9,630 bases of DNA. It comes from Sphingobacteriia bacterium. GTDB taxonomy: Bacteria > Bacteroidota > Bacteroidia > UBA7662. Under the pieces are notes generated by a model. That model was given only the letters and a program-made list of their open reading frames with translations. It was not told where the DNA came from and ran no database searches. Each line of letters begins with the position of its first letter. The first letter of the stretch is position 1. Below, in pieces: positions 7,383 through 9,630 of the stretch. Made by a program: the position numbers and the translations under genes. Where the stretch lies: positions 1 to 9,630 of the forward strand of contig RFPG01000037.1 of NCBI GenBank assembly GCA_009926245.1, read 5' to 3'.

Positions 7383-8343
7383 GCTTCCGCTTTGGCCCTC
7401 GCTTCGGATCTTGGTAGCCGGGGATTTGATCCTGGACACCTACGGGATCGGCCACGTCAGCAGGCAATCCCCCGAAGCAGCTGTTGAAGTTTTGGACCTC
7501 ATCGAATGGCAACACCGTGTTGGCGGTGCCGGCAATGTCGCCCTCAACTTAACGGGATTGGGTCTTGACGTAAACCTCATATCCACGGTAGGCCAAGATC
7601 CCGAGGCAGAAATCCTTCGGGACTTACTCCAAAACGCAGGAATCAGCGATCGTTATTTGGGCGTCCTTGCGGATGCCCCAACCACCCACAAAACCCGATT
7701 CCTGGACGGAAAAAGGCACCTTTTGAGGGTGGACCGTGAACAAAGAAACCCTCAGCATCCGGCCCTTGATCTCCACTTGGAACAGGGACTGGACCTAGCG
7801 ATCCAAGGCTGCGATGCCCTGGTTTTGCAGGACTACGAAAAAGGCTTTTTCAACCCCGAGCGTATTGCTCGATTCATCCAAAAAGGCCGTGAACGTAAGA
7901 TTCCGATTTGCGTTGACCCCAAACACCTGCACTTTTGGGAATTCAAGGGGGTGGACTTGTTCAAACCCAACATCAAAGAACTGGAACAGGCCCTCCAACG
8001 TAAAATTCGGACCGGGACTTCGGAATTGGAAGAGGCCTGCACCGAAGCCAGGGAACGACTTTCATGTCGTTTGTTGCTGGTGACCATGGCGGACCAGGGT
8101 CTCTGTTGGATGGATGACCAAGGATTTGGGCGCCTTGAAGCGAGGCCTGTTGAGGTGGTGGATGTCTGCGGTGCAGGCGATTCGGTGATTGCAGCGGCCA
8201 CCAGCGCTTATGCCGCGGGCATGTCGGTCCAAGATATTGCGGCTTGGTCCAACCTTTGCGGTGGGCTGGCCTGCCTCAAATCCGGCACGCAACCTTTAGT
8301 TTTGGCGGAGGTTCTCAGTCATATGAATTCCCGCCCCACCTAA
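7372..8343 (+). CDS. rfaE1: PfkB-family sugar kinase, RfaE1-type D-glycero-beta-D-manno-heptose-7-phosphate kinase
   Basis: It probably phosphorylates heptose 7-phosphate at C1 in the ADP-heptose route to LPS inner core. The 323-residue version has VAGDLILDTYGIGHVSRQSPEA (15-36), the RfaE-type N-terminus, then RVGGAGNVALNL (49-60), VDPKH (181-185), FKPN (198-201) and DVCGAGDSVIAA (264-275), with Asp270 as the expected catalytic base. It lacks the C-terminal nucleotidyltransferase domain of bifunctional HldE, so it covers the kinase step only. No suitable ATG exists: the open frame upstream lies inside the aminotransferase gene. GTG 7372 is chosen; TTG 7363 is the alternative and adds three residues. 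Either overlaps the aminotransferase stop, implying coupling. A different PfkB substrate cannot be excluded. Confidence 0.85.
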   Translation: MSVELPLWPSLRILVAGDLILDTYGIGHVSRQSPEAAVEVLDLIEWQHRVGGAGNVALNLTGLGLDVNLISTVGQDPEAEILRDLLQNAGISDRYLGVLADAPTTHKTRFLDGKRHLLRVDREQRNPQHPALDLHLEQGLDLAIQGCDALVLQDYEKGFFNPERIARFIQKGRERKIPICVDPKHLHFWEFKGVDLFKPNIKELEQALQRKIRTGTSELEEACTEARERLSCRLLLVTMADQGLCWMDDQGFGRLEARPVEVVDVCGAGDSVIAAATSAYAAGMSVQDIAAWSNLCGGLACLKSGTQPLVLAEVLSHMNSRPT

Positions 8344-8353
8344 AAAATCGGCC

Positions 8354-9630
8354 TTGCCTTTTTTTCAATCCACCTGGTTTCTTCGCTTACTCCGATGGCA
8401 AGCGCCAGTCGAAGGTTTTTTGGTTTGGATACGAACCATCGGCACCTTGGCATCGGTGGCCTTGATGGTCTTGTACTTTGGTTTTCCTCTAAGCCTGGAA
8501 GGCCAATTTGAAGTCATCAATTACCAAAATTCCCTGATGGGGATTTTTGGGGTTCGCTTTCTCATCCGTTGGCTGTATGCACGTTTTAGTCCGCATTTCT
8601 TGGTTTCAAACCCCTTGGAAACATTTCTATTGGGTCTTTGGGGCCTTGAAGGGCTTTTCGTTGGGATCGGGCAGCCTTGGTTCGCAACCCAAGTAGCATC
8701 CTACGATCAGCTTCTGCCCTACGCCTGGTTTGTGCACACGCTGGCGATTGGTTTGGCAGGGCAGGAAATCGTTCGGCTTAGCAATTCCGTGGTCACCGTT
8801 CAACTCAAGCCGGCTGCTACCCTTATTTTTTCTTTTCTATTGTTAATTCTTGCGGGGACCGGGCTCCTCATGTTACCGCAAATGAGCGTGGGTCGGTTTG
8901 GACTGGGGTTTGAAGACGCACTTTTTACGTCGGTTTCAGCAGCTTGTGTCACCGGATTGTCCACCATTGATATCGGTCAGGTCCTGACAATCAAAGGCCA
9001 ATGGGTCTTGTTGGGCCTTATACAATTGGGCGGTATCGGCATCTTGACGTTTGCCACGTTTTTTGCTCTTTTTTTAAAAAAGGGGGTGGGCATTTCCCAT
9101 CAGGCCATGATCAAGGATTTCATGTCGGAAGAAAACTTGTTCGATGCCAAAAAATTACTAGGCCAGATCATCTTTTACTCACTCTTCTTTGAATTGGGAG
9201 GAGCTCTTTTAATTTATTTGTCCTGGCCGGTGGAGGCCCCCTTTGCCGATCAACCATCCGTCAAGGCCTTTCACTCTCTTTTTCATTCGGTATCTGCTTT
9301 TAACAATGCGGGCTTTTCGTTGTACACCGCCGGTTTGGCGGAGCCCTTTCTTTATCAAGCCCCGGTTCTCCGGGTGGTGGTGGCCTTGTTAATTATTTTT
9401 GGCGGCCTTGGATTTCCCGTCCTTCGGGATCTTTTGGGTTACCGCCAAATTGTCGGAAGGCTACAAGCTCCTTGGAAAAAATGGAAGCTTTCCACCCGCA
9501 TTTCGGTTTGGACGGCGGCGAGCCTCCTCCTATTTGGCAGCCTGTTGTTCGGTGTCTTGGAGTACAGACCGGGAGGAACCTTGGCTGGACAGAGCACATC
9601 CCGGGTCTTGGTGGACTCCTTTTTTGCGTC
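8354..9630 (+). CDS. trkH: TrkH/KtrB-family potassium transporter subunit, 3' end cut by window
   Basis: This is an inner-membrane K+ uptake channel subunit, normally gated by a TrkA/KtrA protein not seen here. The frame is open from 8327 past the window end and is very hydrophobic, with candidate membrane segments at about 22-46, 64-78, 88-108, 123-140, 153-176, 217-241, 269-290, 338-353 and 381-401. Filter loop 1 is TSVSAACVTGLSTID (192-206) with Gly201. Loop 2 is HSVSAFNNAGFSLY (311-324) with Gly320. The last residues, DSFFA, begin loop 3. The segment before loop 1 is extended compared with short KtrB proteins, as in other Bacteroidota. The first in-frame ATG (8465, residue 38) would cut the first membrane segment, so I propose TTG 8354, ten nt after the kinase stop. 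The start is uncertain; 425 codons are visible. Confidence 0.9.
   Translation, partial: MPFFQSTWFLRLLRWQAPVEGFLVWIRTIGTLASVALMVLYFGFPLSLEGQFEVINYQNSLMGIFGVRFLIRWLYARFSPHFLVSNPLETFLLGLWGLEGLFVGIGQPWFATQVASYDQLLPYAWFVHTLAIGLAGQEIVRLSNSVVTVQLKPAATLIFSFLLLILAGTGLLMLPQMSVGRFGLGFEDALFTSVSAACVTGLSTIDIGQVLTIKGQWVLLGLIQLGGIGILTFATFFALFLKKGVGISHQAMIKDFMSEENLFDAKKLLGQIIFYSLFFELGGALLIYLSWPVEAPFADQPSVKAFHSLFHSVSAFNNAGFSLYTAGLAEPFLYQAPVLRVVVALLIIFGGLGFPVLRDLLGYRQIVGRLQAPWKKWKLSTRISVWTAASLLLFGSLLFGVLEYRPGGTLAGQSTSRVLVDSFFA

Overview
The window looks like a chromosomal segment of a Bacteroidota bacterium. The 16S rRNA gene carries stretches typical of that phylum, for example around 520-760. Two copies of the octamer TACCTTTG, which fits the Bacteroidota -7 consensus TAnnTTTG, lie upstream of it. 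The CoA-binding protein and DnaB also read like Bacteroidota family members. G+C is moderate. I saw no transposase, integrase, CRISPR array or tRNA, so this appears to be core genome rather than an accessory island.

Left arm (1-3696, all on the minus strand). A 16S rRNA gene, missing roughly its last 110 nt, occupies 1 to about 1421. Its leader and promoter region (1422-1730) holds a boxB-like hairpin, a boxA-like antitermination element, a second hairpin with a GTGA loop, two TACCTTTG promoter boxes and a 12-bp inverted repeat shaped like a terminator. Next come a small CoA-binding Rossmann protein (1731-2093) and a COG2509-type FAD-dependent dehydrogenase (2143-3696), which probably form one operon.

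Centre (3697-3875). This 179-bp gap separates divergent genes. It holds three DnaA-box-like 9-mers (TTATCCACC, TTATCCACC, TTATGCACC) in the same orientation with an exact 21-bp period, followed by an A-rich tract. Every gene to the left is transcribed leftward and every gene to the right rightward, with an rRNA operon on the left arm pointing away. That layout fits a replication origin, or at least a DnaA-controlled dnaB promoter, and is the most interesting signal here.

Right arm (3876-9630, all on the plus strand). A tight cluster encodes the replicative helicase DnaB, a family-1 uracil-DNA glycosylase (Ung), a class-I PLP aminotransferase, a PfkB/RfaE1-type sugar kinase with a non-ATG start overlapping the previous gene, and a TrkH/KtrB-type potassium transporter cut by the window end. 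Gaps are 32, 4, -11 and 10 nt, so cotranscription is likely, although the functions (replication, repair, amino-acid metabolism, LPS heptose synthesis, K+ uptake) are mixed. A 17-bp tandem duplication at the end of dnaB appears to have created its present stop codon.
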